This document shows positions 35,832-48,160 of a stretch of 64,000 bases of DNA, piece after piece. Both the position numbers and the translations under genes were made by a program. The notes under the pieces were generated by a model, which had not been told where the DNA came from, ran no database searches, and saw only the letters and a list, made by a program, of their open reading frames with translations. Source of the stretch: Bathymodiolus brooksi (Eukaryota; Mollusca; Bivalvia; Mytilida; Modiolidae). The stretch spans positions 100,531,689-100,595,688 of the forward strand of contig OY804578.1 of NCBI GenBank assembly GCA_963680875.1, read 5' to 3'. Numbering within the stretch: the stretch's first letter is position 1; each line of letters opens with the position of its first letter.

Positions 35832-36712
35832 CTGTTAAATACAAAAAAAAGAAAGAATCTTCTGATATGAATGTATATATATAATGATAAGTATTGTATG
35901 TCTATGCACCAACATTGCTTCCGTAAACTTTGTCTGCTACAGCAAGCTCCCACCTACCAAATATTGTATCCATAACTGACATATCACTCCAATTTTGGCA
36001 TTCCAAGCCCTCCATACCTGGTACAGGAAGTGGTGCACAGACTTATAAAACACATCAACAACATCAACAAAAAACGTAAGGTATGTACATTTTTTCCATT
36101 GTTTTATTAGTTATTGTTCTTGTTGTTTAACTTTTTTTTTGCATTGTTGAAAAGAAGAATGACTTATCTTTCTTTTGATACCAAATTTACATGTTTTTTT
36201 CACAATGCAGTCACAATCGGAATCGTTAGGTACGCAGACTTATAATAAAGCTCTGAAGCATCTTCACAGAAAACAGTAACACATCATATTACCGGTACCA
36301 TTATAGGTATGTTACATATATCATTAGTGGGATTGTTGTTTAAACTATTTAAACTTTCTTTTCATAATGGAACAGAACTAGAAATTTATAAGCATACAAT
36401 TAATTATTTTCGTTATAAGCAATCTGTACCAAAAACATTTCGACAAACTAGCCTTAAAGAAATTTAAAAAAGAATTTTTTCCTATTTTATGCAATTTTTA
36501 CTAAATTGGGACTTAGGGCTAGTGTTTTTTGGTACAGACAGCAATTGTGGTAGCTGTTTGTGATTTATATTCCTGCTTTTTCTTAACAAAGATGCTTCTC
36601 AAGTTGATTAAGGTCTGTATACATGCATGTTTAAATCAAGGTTATTTTTTTTATTGTATATATGAAGTTCCACAATTTCTTACCCACTCCCTGTTATAAA
36701 ATTTTAGCTTAC

Positions 36713-37379
36713 CATGACCAAAAAACTGTGAAAATGGATCAGCATCTCCACTAAATGCAGAAAATCCTTGATCTCCGTCTAACGTAAAAGACATTGTGAA
36801 GTCCATGTCGTCCATAAAAGACTTAAACGCAAATGAAAACGAAGATTTGTCACCATTATCATGGAAGTTCATTTCGTCTTCATCGACATTATTCCAATTG
36901 CTGTTCCATTTCGGCTTCGGCTGAGGTCTTCTTCTACCAGCAGCAGGTCTAGGTTTTTGTTCGGCATGATCATAAAATTCCTTTTCTTTAAATCCTTTTG
37001 AATGTCTGTATTGTGAATATGGACCTGTGTATGGTTCGTCCTCAAATTTAAATTTGGGTGGAGGTTCAGATCGTCTTCTGTGGTAATACTCTTCTTTTGT
37101 TTTGAAATTGTTTTCATAGCTCGTACCAGCTGGTGCCCTGAACTCAGTCCGAAAGAACCCTTCTTTTTGTCTATTAATTTCACGTTCATATACTTCCCTT
37201 CTGTCTTTGTTTTTTAATACTTCATATGCCCCTCCGATCTCTTTAAACTTGTCCTCGGCTCCTGCTTCTTTGTTTTTGTCTGGATGAAACTTTTTAGCAA
37301 GACCTCTGTATGCCTTTTTAACATCGTCGTCTGAAGCACCAGGTTTAAGGCCAAGCACAGTAAAGTGATTTCTTGTCAT
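36713..37379 (-). CDS. Exon 1: J-domain (Hsp40/DnaJ-like) N-terminus
   Basis: Encodes about 222 residues ending at the donor GTAAGC. Residues 1-65 form a J domain: helix II with KKAYRGLAKKF, the HPD motif at 32-34 that engages Hsp70, and helix III FKEIGGAYEVL. The start is fixed by a splice acceptor (TTTTTGTAG) three bases upstream of the ATG, so the 5' UTR contains an intron. After the J domain comes a basic, Tyr- and Pro-rich linker with [12 protein letters not shown], then an acidic and Phe-rich end (DPFSQFFGHG) like the Gly/Phe region of DNAJB proteins. The window holds a second copy of this exon at 48161-48706. Confidence 0.9.
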
Positions 37380-37382
37380 TTT

Positions 37383-39100
37383 CTACAAAAAGAAATTAAG
37401 AAAAGCTATAACTTATTGAATTTTAATAATCATTTAATAAACAGACTGACATTCATTAATATTTTTTGGTAAATAACAATTCTTTACATTTTAATTTTAT
37501 TTAAAAATATTTTTAAATCATTTCAAAGGTATCCTACATGTATCTTTTGAAATGTGGAAGGTATCATAAACTGGTTCATTCCATCTAATCCCACTTTTTA
37601 AAAAATAATTAAAGAAATCTAAAATTTCAAGTGGGAATAGCTTTAATTCAAGCTAAAAAAAAATCAAATAGCAATTTGGTTTTCGGTAATTTGAAATAAA
37701 TATGAGCTAATAACCAGCCAGGCATCTGATTTTGTAAAATGTGTACATGTATACAAATATACAACATATAATTCTGCAAAAACCTAACTTTATACCCATT
37801 TAATGCTAATTAGGCATGCAATTTAATAATATTGTACTTAATTAGGAATGACATGATCTAACACAACACAACATGCTGAAGGAGTTAAGGTGATAGGTGA
37901 TGGTTTGTTTTGTTGATATTGGTTGAATTGCTCAGACCACCATGTACACTGTTTAAACTTTCTTGTCATAATTAATTAGCCAATTAACACAAGAGCAGGT
38001 AATTTAATTAGCTTTAAGATGAAAAATGTCATTTGTAGCATTTAACACTTTAAAAATGTCCAGTACCAAATTAAATTTCACAAGTACAAAATAAAACAAA
38101 TTAAATGTAGGATTGTGTTTATAATGTAATTCTTATTTAAATGTCAGTGTTACATAATACACCATAATAAGCAGCAATTAAGTTTACAAACATTTAAATT
38201 ATTTTAAGATTTTCCCAGTTCAGGCATACATAGCTAACCCATTTTTTAAAAATAGATTTATAATTTTACCTTATTGTAAATAGTCTTCCTGTGTTATTAT
38301 TTATATTTTGTTATTTTTCTCTGTACCAATGTACATTTTGTATTTGGCTATATGAGAATAAAGATATACAAAATATATATACAAAACTGTCCATTTTTTG
38401 TCAATCTCACAGTGAATTTAATTTAAATATACCTACATACGAACAGCCTCATTATATGGATTTTTATTACTATTGAAAAATACACATTGTTGATTTTTTT
38501 TGTAAGCTTTCTTAATCCTTCACTTCACAAATGAAATTATCTGGGTTTTTTGTACTTCCTTTCTAAATTAAGATTCACAGGTCTAAGCAAGATTTTATAG
38601 TATAATACTGCTGTTTTCCAGGGATTATGTTTATCTATAGTTGAGTACATTGTTAATTTAATGGACTATAAAGCTATATACTATTTTTAGTACAAATGTA
38701 TATGTACTACATGATCATGTTGTTATTTAAAGTAATATTCTTTTCTTATAATATATTTTGTAATCACATCCCTTGTAAGATCCACACCTGGATGACCCAT
38801 TACGAAATATCCATGAATAAATGGACAGTTTAAAAATTATTACAAAATTTTGAATTTCTCCTGAGTAAAAATTTTTTGTACACTAATTACAATGTAAATT
38901 AATTAATTATTCTTATCATTATACTTGATGTCCTTAGTTATTGAGGGAGAGTACTTACATAGGCTATGCCTGATGTGCAATCCCATTGGATATTGTATTT
39001 ATGCATTTATTCAATAAAATATTTGAATTGAAAAAATTGAAATTGAAATATCCATATCTCAAATGACAACAGATCTTTTCCTTTTTATGTATATTTTTTC
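37383..39100. other. Upstream region of the J-domain gene, no gene seen
   Basis: Highly AT-rich. It should contain the 5'-UTR intron and, further up, the promoter of the J-domain gene, but I cannot place the first non-coding exon. Confidence 0.5.
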
Positions 39101-39115
39101 TTTCCTCAATAAGAC

Positions 39116-39345
39116 TTGACTATATATATGAGTAACACGACAGGTGTCTTATATGAAGCAGGAACGGCTTACCCTTCACACCTGGGTTCACGCTCTGTTT
39201 TTGGTGGGGTCCATGTTGCTCATCGTTTTAGTTTTCTGTGTTATGTTGTGTATTTGTGCTTTGTTTGTCTTTGTCCTGTGCCTTGTGTGCCAAATTTTGC
39301 CAGTGTCACTTGACTGTCCATTCTTGATTGCCACTTCGGTTTTCT
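39116..39345 (+). mobile_element. Dispersed repeat family C copy
   Basis: GCAGGAACGGCTTACCCTTC, CACGCTCTGTTTTTGGTGG, GTTTTCTGTGTTATGTTG. Reading frames of 65 and 75 codons here come from the repeat. Confidence 0.6.
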
Positions 39346-39460
39346 CTAACGTTTATTTACTCAATAAATGATTAGGTTAATTAAGTAAACCAACTAAAAC
39401 AAGATGTTGCATGCTACGTCATGCTAAGAATACCCCCACTCGTTCATTTGTAAACAGTAA

Positions 39461-39780
39461 ACAGGAAGTAGATGTGCTGTAAACCTGGAAAGGGGAGACA
39501 CGGTACAAGTCACCATGCCAAAGCCATATATCAAATATAAAATCATTTCTTCCAGTAGAAGCTGAGATAACTGTTACGAAAGTTTTCATTACAGCAAACA
39601 TGAAAAATTCTTAGTCGCACTGTAAACAGGAACTAGATGTGCGGTAAACCTGGAAAGGGGAGACACGGTACAAGTCACCATGCCAAAGCCATATATCAAA
39701 TATAAAATCATTTCTTCCAGTAGAAGCTGAGATATCTGTTACGAAAGTGTGAACGGACAGACGGACAAGGTGATTGCAAT
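39461..39780. repeat. Tandem duplication, 165 bp unit
   Basis: Two copies with ACAGGAAGTAGATGTG / ACAGGAACTAGATGTG, GGAAAGGGGAGACACGGTAC and CAGTAGAAGCTGAGAT. The second continues into GAACGGACAGACGGACAAGG, typical of the edge of a longer dispersed repeat. Confidence 0.85.
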
Positions 39781-40727
39781 ATAGCCCCCACTCTATGAGT
39801 GGGGGTATAATATAGCAGTAATATCTTTTTGGAATAAAAGCATAGGGTCATCTGTTTTGTATATAGGAATTTGAAAATACCATTATACAGAAACTTTTTC
39901 TCAAACAGTACAACATATTGTATACTGGTATTAGCCATTCAAGAGACTTTTATTACTGCAGGCCTTTCAATAAGGGGCGGTACCAGGTACTTTTACCTGT
40001 TTAAAATAGTCTTTGGTACGTCCTGATTTTAAAGAGTATTGTATAAGATATTCATGAAAATGTTCAAATTTTAATAGAAAGTACAACCTGTAAATAGTGA
40101 AGTACTGGTACACTTGAAAAATATTGAAAGCCCTGTTACTGTAACTGGGTCAAAATCTCTGATGGTGGATTTTAAGTCCCTGAAGGTATAATCTGCACAC
40201 AAGTCAGTGTTTCAGCACTACCATGGTTTATTAGATATTTTTATCATTGAAAGTTACAGTTCCTCAATAATATATTTATTATTAAAACTAAGGTCATCTC
40301 CCTCAGGCAAAACAGATTTCAGCTATCCTGCTTAGACTTATTTTGTTTTCTTGTTTCTAAAGTCTTTTAAAGTATTTGAAATTGAGTGCACCTGATGAAG
40401 GTTATTCTAGAGACATGCACATTAAATTAACAGTAGATATAATATGTCTTTATTATGGTAGTTTGGCTATATATTTAAATTTTTACATGGAAAAAACATA
40501 ATTAATGTGTTATATACTAAGAATAAACAGGGTATTTATAAAATCTACTCAATAAATTACCTTCATTTGTGTTTAGGAAATTCCATTCAACTTGACTGAA
40601 TTATATGTGTACAATGGTGTAGATTAGTAGAATTTGGTCATGTTGGTTCTTGGGTACAGAAATCTATATGCATGTATAGTCTATACATGTACATGTATAT
40701 GTATTCAATTGTCATTGGAGATCCAGG

Positions 40728-40864
40728 GGCCATCGTAGTCCTGATCGTATGCTAGTTGGATTTATTACTACCTATGCAATCAGTTTCCTCCACCAATAAA
40801 ACTGACCACCATGATACAACTGAAATATTGTTGAAAGTGGTGTTAAACACCATAACCCTAATCC
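40728..40864 (+). mobile_element. SINE-1, internal deletion
   Basis: Head (CCTGATCGTATGCTAGTTGG) joins at TGCAATCAGT directly to TTCCTCCACCAATAAAACTG and the tail. The B box and central region are missing. Confidence 0.8.
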
Positions 40865-41164
40865 TTACCCATAGCCATTGGAGATCCATTTAACTGCCAA
40901 CTGGTTTAACACTGTCATATTTTTAAGCCAATTTCCGGAAAATTACTAGCCATGATAAAGCATATAGGTAAAAATAAATATAAGTACACCTATCTTTATT
41001 ATACAAAAAAATATCAGACGAAATGTTTCTACAATTCATGTTCATTGTGAAAAAAAAGGTTTTTTATCAATATAACATTTTGATCAATTTTTTAAAAATT
41101 TACATGAGACGAGTTAGGAATATAAAGATTAATGTCAGCTTGTATTTGCGAGAACAAGTTAATT

Positions 41165-41353
41165 TTCAATGAGATGATGATGAGGTCCACTTTGTTCTAG
41201 ACCAACACGCTGAGTTGGATTTTTATAGTGCTAGCTGACTGATACAACAGTCTGTGTGTAGACATGTCGCTCCACTCAGACACATTATTCTGATTCCGAA
41301 CCAACCAGTCTTTAGTCTTACTCCTTAAAGCTGTGTGCTTGTTGCTTCTCTGC
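41165..41353 (-). mobile_element. SINE-2 fragment, reverse copy
   Basis: Reverse body of SINE-2: TTTGTTCTAGACCAACACG, CTAGCTGACTGATACAACAG, GTCGCTCCACTCAGACAC, TTACTCCTTAAAGC. It abuts a forward fragment of the same element. Confidence 0.8.
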
Positions 41354-41433
41354 TAAGCACACAGCTTTAAGGAGTAAGAGCAAAGACTGGTTGGCTCAGA
41401 ATCAGAATAATGTGTCCGAGTGGAGCGACATGT
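41262..41433. repeat. Large hairpin: inverted SINE-2 arms, 14-nt loop
   Basis: Left arm 41262-41340 and right arm 41355-41433, 79 nt each, pair at about 74 positions. The loop is 41341-41354. Confidence 0.9.
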
Positions 41434-41837
41434 CTACCCGCAGAATAGGGAATAATCTTATAAAAAATAAGTACATGTACAATATTTTGGAAAAATTGAT
41501 CATGTGACACAGATTATTGTAGAGTGGTAGAATCGACAGTGATACGATGAATACGATGATAACAAAAATGTTAGGATCTTTGTTCGACTTGTGTGTAGGT
41601 TCTACGAGAATAAATAATCTCCATACACTGTTAACGGTTATATAGTTAATCTCTGAATTCTTGGTTGACAAAACCCAGTAATACTTTTGGCTTTGGTGAT
41701 ACATGTGCTCATATTTTAGTTTTAGTTTCATTTCATTTACTAAATCCCACAAGGAACTGGTACAGACACTCAAGTCCCTGTGAGCGAACACAGACAGCAA
41801 AGATAGAAGGTGTTCAGTGTTGTAGCCAGTTTCTAGT

Positions 41838-43010
41838 GTGAAATATCAGTTTCAACTGATAACCGATAGCTTGGCAGTTTACTTGAGATCTGATTTGACA
41901 AGTGACAGAAAGAAAAACCTTGAATGTAATAAGATAGAATCCATATGTGTAGAACTATATGTAAACAATAAAAAGTGGTTAATTACAGGAATGTATCCCC
42001 CCCCCCCATCAATGTCGGATAGCGACTTTAACCAAGACTTTATAAAATCATACGATCAAATGTCAGTAAAATATGAAAATTTACTGATTCTTGGTGACCT
42101 AAATTATGACCTTTTGTCAGATCAAAAGAGTATACCTTTGACCAATGTCTGTGATATTTGTGACCTAGAAAATATTGTAAAATGTGCTACATGTTTCACA
42201 AAGGGTGCAGATCCTACCCTTATTGATGTTATATTAACAAATAGAAAATCTCTTTTGCAAAACGTAATGAATTTCGGCTGTGGTTTAAGCGATGTTCATA
42301 ATTTGATTGCGGTTCAAATCAAGGGCAATACTCCATCCTTAAAAAAAACTTATAAAACATACAGAAGCTACAAACAATTCAATTATGAAGCATTCATACA
42401 AGATCTAGATAATGCTAAACTTGACGAGCAAATAATAAATGATGACAACAAATATATATATACATAAGACATATGAAACTTTTGAATCATCCTTCTTAGA
42501 TGTTGTAAACAAACACACACTCTTGAAAAAACGCAAGAGCACACAACATCCAGCTCCATACATGAACCAAGATCTAAGACATGCAATATTCAAGAAAAAA
42601 ATCTTGTCAATAAAATCAAAAGAAAATCAATAAGGGCATATTTTATAGAAAGATGTGTCGGTGGACCAAAATAAAAAGATTTCTGGCCAACCATTAAGCC
42701 ATTTATCACAAACAAAGGTAGCTATTTTGAAAACAATATTATTTCAACAGATGACGATAGAATTGTAAATGATCAAACTGAGGTGGCTGAAACATTTAAG
42801 GAATTTTTTGTTAATGTAGGTAAAGACATTGGAAAAGACAGCTGTGCTGTAAATCAGGAACATCCACGTGTAAAAGTCATTTCAGAACATAACTACTCAG
42901 AAAACAAATTAAATTTTGAATCTATTGATATTTCATTTGTAGAAAATCAAATAGATAAAATTAATGTCAACAAAGCCACTGACAAAGATGGTATTTCTGT
43001 AAACCCCCCC
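41838..43010 (+). pseudogene. Non-LTR retrotransposon remnant (endonuclease + RT start)
   Basis: 41838-42467 is open for 209 residues and reads as the later part of an APE-type endonuclease: YLRSDLTSDRKKNLE, a WLITGMYPPPPS stretch, the catalytic LGDLNYDLL, TLIDVILTNRKSLL and GLSDVHNLI, where the family has S-D-H or S-D-F-H. Two more pieces in shifted frames follow, 42439-42633 (VNKHTLLKKRKS, PYMNQDLRHAI) and 42783 on, ending INVNKATDKDGIS at the start of reverse transcriptase. A poly-C run at about 43004-43022 then ends the match. The endonuclease N-terminus and most of the RT are missing, so it is dead. Jockey/CR1-like is my best guess at clade. Confidence 0.85.
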
Positions 43011-43022
43011 CCCCCCCCCCCC
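43004..43022. repeat. Poly-C run at the LINE break
   Basis: About 19 C residues followed by an A run, exactly where similarity to reverse transcriptase stops. Another C run lies inside the endonuclease at about 41998-42007. Confidence 0.85.
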
Positions 43023-43690
43023 GAAAAAAAAAATACCAATAAACTCATTTGTTTTATGAAAATGTAACATGGGATGGGAATATTAAGAACAAAAATTAGG
43101 GACAATATACAAATTGTTAACATTGTATTGCAGTTGATCTGATATTAAAACATAACCAAAAGGGCTCGATGTTGGGAAAGAGTCAGATACATTATTTATT
43201 CAACTAGCATGATCCGTCTCCGTGACGTCACACGAAGAGGTAACATGGCTGCTTACACTACGACAGGAAATTCCAAATATTCATATTTCTAATTGGGTAT
43301 ATTAATGTTAATAAATGTTTAATAATTAGTTATTTACGAATAAAAAGTTACTATGTATTGAATAATAACAATTGTTCAACTGACTGGAGTTTTCCTTTAA
43401 AAGTGTATTCTTATTCAGTTCATTCTTACTCATCTCATGCTACATATACTTATTCATTTTGCTTAGTGCTTTCATTTTTATTTTGCTAGTTTTAGTGGCT
43501 AATATATATGCATGGCTTTTATTGATGTACTGCTTTGCTTTGTATGTTTGTCTGTAATATGCAATTATTTGTATGCTCTTACTTAGTTCAGTTGCTCATG
43601 CTACATGTACTTATTCATTTTGCCTAGTGTTTTTTTTTATTTTCTTGTGCTAGTTTTAGTACTTCATTAACATGTTTTAAGCTATTTATA

Positions 43691-44149
43691 GGCCTGTTTT
43701 TTAATTCTTAACCATTAACCTGGTTTTAAACTTTTTCATGGTTGAGTGTTTTTTTACGATGTGGTTTTAACTATGTGGTTAAATGGTTAAAGAACATCTT
43801 AACCAGAATCAAAGCATGGTTGAATATGTTTGATTGAACCTTGTTAATTACCAGTATATGTTTGTAATAGGAACATCTGTGTATTATTGACATTCTGCAT
43901 TGTTGTATTTGTTTACAAAGAAATAAATTATTTTGTTTGTGTGTTTAAGAGTTGAATTGTTTTATTTGTTAATGAAGAATTCATTTTACTTTGCTAAAAA
44001 ATAATCAATGAACTAGAACATTTCTCTTAAATATTGTTCTTCAACCATTGCATTTTTTTATCTATCTTAAACATGTTTATGGTTCATGATTTAAACATGT
44101 TTCAGGTTGTTTTCAACCATAAACAAGTTTGGGAATAAAAAAACAGGCC
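43691..44149. mobile_element. MITE-like element, 459 bp
   Basis: Inverted ends GGCCTGTTTTTTAATTC and GAATAAAAAAACAGGCC. Inside, AACCAT/ATGGTT and AACATGTTTAA motifs recur on both strands. I cannot decide the target duplication. It has no coding capacity. Confidence 0.6.
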
Positions 44150-45220
44150 TTATGTAATGGCAATGCTTTGGCCTTTGCATGTTTGTCGACTGTAATCTAC
44201 AAGTCAAATGTTTGTAAATTGTATGTCTTCTGTCACAATATGTTTTGTCTATTGTTATATATGTCGGTAAAAAGCTCTACATTATGTTATATGTTTGTAA
44301 AAACTCCGACTTTAAATAAAACTTTTATACTTTATTTATACCCTCCGTTTACACAAAAAATAACACATGCACGATTTTATACTTTCATTGAAACTTATGA
44401 AAATTGGTCGTTTCCTCTCGTGTTGATTCTTGCTCTGTGTGGACTAATGGGTTCTATAATGGAGAGGTTCTTACCTGTGTGGTCGACCTAGCACTGTTTT
44501 AATGAAGAATTGTGATTGTACATTCAAACGAGACTTCCCAACTGCTTTATTTTGACATGCGCCATGTTTATCGTAACAACTATGTATACGAAGGTGAAGG
44601 TCGTTGTAATTTCCGGCTCGGTCTTCAGAGCGTGTCCTTTTCCGAATTATTATAACCAAAAGGCGAAACCGGTTTTGATAGCTCAGACGATTGACAAAAA
44701 TATGTATACATGAGTCATGGAATCTTTTTAACGAAAATGGGTTCGGTCCATTCTTTTTATAATTTGGTAATTACAGACCCTGATATGTGCATAGTCCCTG
44801 TTACAAGTCTTATTTATATTTAAATACAATGTACCACTAAATCCACCCAATCACCATCCCACACAGGTTAAGAACAGAAAAGGTTGAATTGCTTTTATCG
44901 AATATCAAACTTTATTAAAAGGAAAACATAGAATGTGACAATTTAACGAATATTCATAGTCCTAAAATGACTAATTGTGTAGTTTCTTCAAATATACAGA
45001 CAAGCAGTTTGAAGACAAAAGTTGACTGCAACAAGTTCTCATTTATCCGAAAAATTGGGGGATAAGTTTTCAAAAATTTAAAGCAAAAACAAACAAACAA
45101 GCAAAATGTATTATTTGGCTTCAATATATTCCTTTATTTTACATGCATACTCCATTTTTTTTTTGCCCATGTAAAAAATGCAGCTTTTTCTTAAGTTTTT
45201 GCCAAAAAGTGGAGTGAAGG

Positions 45221-45310
45221 GGTTATGGGTTATGGTTTTTAACGCCACTTTCAACAATATTTCAGTTATATTGTGGCAATCAGTTTTTATTGGTGGAGAA
45301 AACCACGGGA
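45221..45310 (-). mobile_element. SINE-1 fragment (3' part)
   Basis: GGTTTTTAACGCCACTTTCA, then CAGTTATATTGTGGCAATC and TTTTATTGGTGGAGAAAAC. Confidence 0.75.
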
Positions 45311-47270
45311 GGGGGGGGGGGCAAATAGTTTTGCCTCTCAACTGTGTGAGGTCGGCCTCCGCTACGCCCACAGGCACTTGTTTCATTCAAAAAATATATG
45401 CCCCCTCCTCTTCCTTAAGAATTGAATAATGAAAGGTGTCTTTAACGTGCAGGAAACGGGACCCCGTCTCCAACACATTACCCACTATGGTCCCCAAAAA
45501 ATCGAGAGGACACCCCATCCCCATATCTGCCGCTTGGAATCGACGAGTGGGTAGTATTAAAACTTTAAGCATTCTCTGGATAGATTTTGTACATAGGCTA
45601 GTCAACTAACATTTGCATGGTAAGTTGGATTCTGGATTTTATCAGCTTTACCACAACGCATAGGTATATATACCGGGTACGGCAAGCGGTATGTTTCATA
45701 TGTGACAGTTACCGGTATACACTGCCAGATAAAAAAAAAATAGCTAGACCAAGAAAGATGTGGAACTATATAAGGTCTTCAGGAATACCATGCAAGGACG
45801 CATATTCAAAACATCGACACTAATTAAGTCTTAGGGATGAGGAGACGGATCGTAACCCTTGACCAAGAGCCGTGAAACACCACAAAGAGAAATTTGTACA
45901 ATACAGGTAATGATTGAGAAGCCATGTGTTTGCCATGATATCACGAGAGCGGCAAAGCATAGTTATCGCTGTTGGATCGCAACATTCATCCCTCTCCTGT
46001 TTCTATAGTTGATGCCCTTATATGGAGTGCACATCATAAATACCCATAAAGTATATAAAGCCAGTCCTACTTAATACTACATATTTTTTAAAGAATAGTT
46101 CATGAAACTTGCACCTGACGAAGAAAAAAAGGAGGTGTTACTGGTTCATTACACTGGTACGTATAAATAGGTACTTGAACTTTACTTGTATCATATGTGT
46201 ACCAATGTACGGTTGATTTCTTTTTAATTTACAAATCTCAAAGGACCGTTTAGTTTAGGACATCGCTACTTTGTGTCCTTCAAAAATAATGAATTTAGAA
46301 AGTTCTTAATGATTTTAAACATGTGATTTTCCCGCTGCGATGCTCTTTACATGATTTTAAATAAGTTTAAATCTATTTTAATGGGTATAATTAGCGCCTT
46401 CTTTATATTGAATTACTAATGTATTTTAGATTTCATCCTTAAGCTACAGGCTGAAACTGCCCACTAAGCAAGAGATCTATAATTAATTAATTGGTTTGGG
46501 ATCTACCCATTTGCTTTCTTTACAAGTCAAATCGTTTTGAATTAGGATTTTGAATTGACTGGAGAAAACCTACAGAACTTCATCTATTATGCTCTTACAT
46601 AATGTTTTCAAATGAGGTCAAATCGTATTTGCGCACATCTAATTATAAAAATTGTGGTTTGCTTGACCCTAACATTCCTAATTTAGGAATTAAATTACAT
46701 ACAAAAAACATGGAAATAGAAAGCTTCACATATTTACTTATGAAAAAGTTATACTTGTGAAGTTGTTTCTGAACAAGGTGCACATTCTCATTACATATAA
46801 ATGTTATCAATATTCAATATTGATGATTTATTTATTCTGGTCACTCACGAAGACCAATAATTTCTTTAGATGTTTATAATTATTTGATATTATATCTGTT
46901 AGAAGTATCACTTATTATTTTTTTTTGTTCTGAAAATAATGGTCTTTAACAAATATATTCTACTTCTTATCTAGTAACAAGTTAACTACGAGCATTCATT
47001 TATTCAATTACAGTCATTGTGTTGGTGTAGTTCATTGTTGTGATAGTGTACTGTGGTATATATTTTAGTGGAAGCGAATCTGCCCGTTTTTTGCGGGGTT
47101 TTTTTTGGGTTTCTATTCGCATTGCCATTGGGGATCCAGTTATTAATAAAGGATGGCTGGGTTCCCATTATTCCATTTGATAGGTATGTGCGTGTTGTTC
47201 AATTATACATAGAAAGCAATGCCAATAAGACGAATATTTCTTGTTTTTTTCGAGAAGGTTATAGGGCATT
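45311..47270. other. Mostly no gene seen; one weak exon candidate
   Basis: AT-rich DNA. On the plus strand 46102-46156 starts ATG AAA CTT, encodes MKLAPDEEKKEVLLVHYT and ends at a GTACGT donor. That could be a first coding exon, but I found no partner exon in matching phase. Confidence 0.4.
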
Positions 47271-47275
47271 CGTGA

Positions 47276-47432
47276 CCCTGCCGTGATCGCATGGTATTTG
47301 GATTTACCTGTGCAATCAACTCCTAAAGTTAAGCTAGGTGTACTTGATACAATTTTATGAGATCAAGTGTGCCAATGGCCAGTTTTTTCTGGATGCTCCT
47401 ATTTCCTCCACAAATAAATCTGAAATATTTTT
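47276..47432 (+). mobile_element. SINE-1, diverged, deleted
   Basis: CTGCCGTGATCGCATGGTAT head, TGCAATCAACTCCTAAAG, TAGGTGTACTTGATACAATT and CCTCCACAAATAAATCTGAAA. Parts of the body are missing. First of three forward copies within 620 bp. Confidence 0.75.
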
Positions 47433-47446
47433 TATTATACCCATAA

Positions 47447-47692
47447 TTCGTGATCGTGTGATAGTTGGATTTATAACTACCTATGCAATCATTGCCTATC
47501 ACTGCTAACGTTATGAGTCCGAATGCCACTCAGACTAGGTGTACTCGATACAGCATTAAGCGATACAGTTTGTTAGTGACTAGCGGCAGGTGGTTGTTTT
47601 CCCCGGGTACTCCAGTTTCCTCCATCAATAAAACTGACCGCCACGATATAATTGAAATATTGTTGAAAGTGGCGTTAAACACCCTAACCCAT
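47447..47692 (+). mobile_element. SINE-1, full length
   Basis: TCGTGATCGTGTGATAGTTG head, TTATGAGTCCGAATGCC B-box region, full body and TTGAAAGTGGCGTTAAACAC tail. Confidence 0.85.
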
Positions 47693-47757
47693 AATCCGAA
47701 GGTAGTGCATACAACATACATGTATGTATATATCAACACACATGTTACCCGAGGGAC

Positions 47758-47890
47758 TGTGGTGGTCTTGATCGTATGGTAGTTGGATTTATTAGTACCT
47801 GTGAAATCGGTGCCTATCGCCACTAAAGTTGTGAGTTCGAATCCAGCTCGTGGCCGGGTGTACTCGATACAACAGTATGTGATAAAGTTT
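47758..47890 (+). mobile_element. SINE-1, 3'-truncated
   Basis: GGTGGTCTTGATCGTATGGT head, TTGTGAGTTCGAATCCAGC B box, then TACTCGATACAACAGTATG; ends at GATAAAGTTTT. Confidence 0.8.
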
Positions 47891-48160
47891 TAGAAAACAA
47901 AAACAAATACAGGGTATCTGTTCTACAATTGTTTTAATTATATAATGTTCTGCAATGCTGATTTTGTCATATATTCATAAAATTATTGTGCAACTTAGTT
48001 TTCCCCAGACTATCATTGTCTTTATTGCTTTGTCATTTCAAATCCGACCCGAGTTGGAGAGTGACGTTTGAACTTCTGCTGTTCATATCATCTGCATCTG
48101 TCTTAACGAACTGAATACTCCAGGTATTCGAATGGTGTATGGTCATATACCTCCAATCAA

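Larger units (their letters stand above)
24671..37382 (-). other. Gene model: J-domain + ZC2HC zinc-finger protein
   Basis: Overall span of a split gene. Coding exons: 37379-36713, 35831-35670, 33621-33554, 33204-32997, 31923-31769, 30608-30506, 26440-26065 and 24839-24671 (or 24686 if a further exon exists). All are bounded by AG and GT and join in phase, giving about 630 residues. Order: J domain (1-65), basic and Phe-rich middle, acidic Ser stretch, two ZC2HC fingers split over exons 3/4 and 5, Lys-rich segment, Pro/Gln-rich repeats, acidic Ser/Glu tail. J domains stimulate Hsp70 ATPase; ZC2HC fingers are small zinc-binding modules of unclear partners. A co-chaperone role is inferred, and a nuclear or cytosolic site is likely because no signal peptide or membrane segment is visible. 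I do not know a named homolog with this layout. Confidence 0.8.

Noticed and set aside
44129..44491. 120-codon plus-strand frame
   Set aside because: It starts inside the inverted-end element at 43691-44149; it is hydrophobic by AT composition, with no motif or splice signals.
47053..47286. 77-codon plus-strand frame with a hydrophobic start
   Set aside because: T-rich composition explains it; it runs into a SINE-1 head and has no family likeness.
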